Origin: Merdibacter sp965119685
GTDB lineage: Bacteria; Bacillota_I; Bacilli_A; Erysipelotrichales; Erysipelotrichaceae
NCBI GenBank assembly: GCA_965119685.1
Contig: OZ221971.1
Span: 2,480,001 to 2,544,000 of the forward strand
Direction: 5' to 3'
DNA: 64,000 bases
The translations under genes were made by a program, and so were the position numbers. Below, one piece after another: positions 63,992 to 64,000 of the stretch. How positions within the stretch are numbered: position 1 is the stretch's first letter; the number at the start of each line of letters is the position of its first letter. The notes beneath the pieces are model-generated. The model was not told where the DNA came from, searched no databases, and worked only from the letters and a program-made list of their open reading frames with translations.

Positions 63992-64000
63992 TCTCTTACT

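Overview
The window is a chromosomal piece of a Gram-positive, low-to-mid GC Firmicute, most likely a member of the Erysipelotrichaceae (Erysipelotrichales). The basis is the 16S rRNA gene at 32.1-33.7 kb, strong AGGAGG ribosome binding sites, sigma-A promoters of the TTGACA-17-TATAAT type, and paired ASKHA activase / 2-hydroxyacyl-CoA dehydratase-like proteins. The genus assignment is inference from memory of the 16S; no alignment was run.

Layout. 0-15 kb, mostly plus strand: an AAA ATPase (DUF815), a MarR-MATE pair, a nucleoside hydrolase + ECF S-component pair behind a leader that carries its own intrinsic terminator, then a five-gene PTS operon (EIIA, BglG-type antiterminator, EIIBC, eIF2B-like sugar-phosphate isomerase, pseudouridine-5'-phosphate glycosidase PsuG) with a cre-like site, a RAT-like hairpin and a terminator in its leader. 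It is followed by a zinc-ribbon membrane protein, a YjjG-type phosphatase, a second MATE exporter, an HD hydrolase, an MBL hydrolase and a PocR-domain sensor. 15-28.7 kb, minus strand: 2-hydroxyacyl-CoA dehydratase-like and double-ASKHA activase genes with TetR and MntP-like genes, a MarR-controlled heterodimeric ABC exporter, an unknown membrane protein, cardiolipin synthase and an M28-like membrane protein. 28.9-33.7 kb: a complete rRNA operon (16S-23S-5S, minus strand, no tRNA) with its promoter. 34-40.4 kb: DUF402 protein, IS110-family copy A, free methionine-R-sulfoxide reductase, AAC(3)-like acetyltransferase, SerA and SerC.

41 kb to the end of the window is a prophage of siphovirus type with late genes on the minus strand, read from 64 kb down to 41 kb: small cysteine-rich protein, small and large terminase, portal, minor capsid protein with a C-terminal PBECR-like nuclease domain, small proteins, a Dps/ferritin-like protein, scaffold, major capsid, connector and head-completion proteins, major tail protein, chaperones, tape measure, Dit-like, tail endopeptidase-like with a dockerin-like end, BppU-like baseplate protein, a set of short tail cassettes, then holin, XhlA-like protein and CHAP endolysin. 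Integrase and lysogeny genes are not in view and probably lie beyond 64 kb. A second copy of the IS110 element (46192-47837), identical in protein to copy A and in opposite orientation, sits inside the prophage.

Most interesting points: (1) a PTS plus PsuG operon without a PsuK kinase, suggesting PTS-coupled uptake and phosphorylation of pseudouridine or a similar C-nucleoside; (2) poly-G tracts in and before the tail cassette genes, one of which puts a tail gene out of frame by one base (phase variation); (3) a complete type I toxin-antitoxin-like locus of 29 codons with its own antisense RNA promoter and terminator inside the prophage; (4) paired identical IS110 copies with a shared CT core and a long structured non-coding left end that could encode a bridge RNA.
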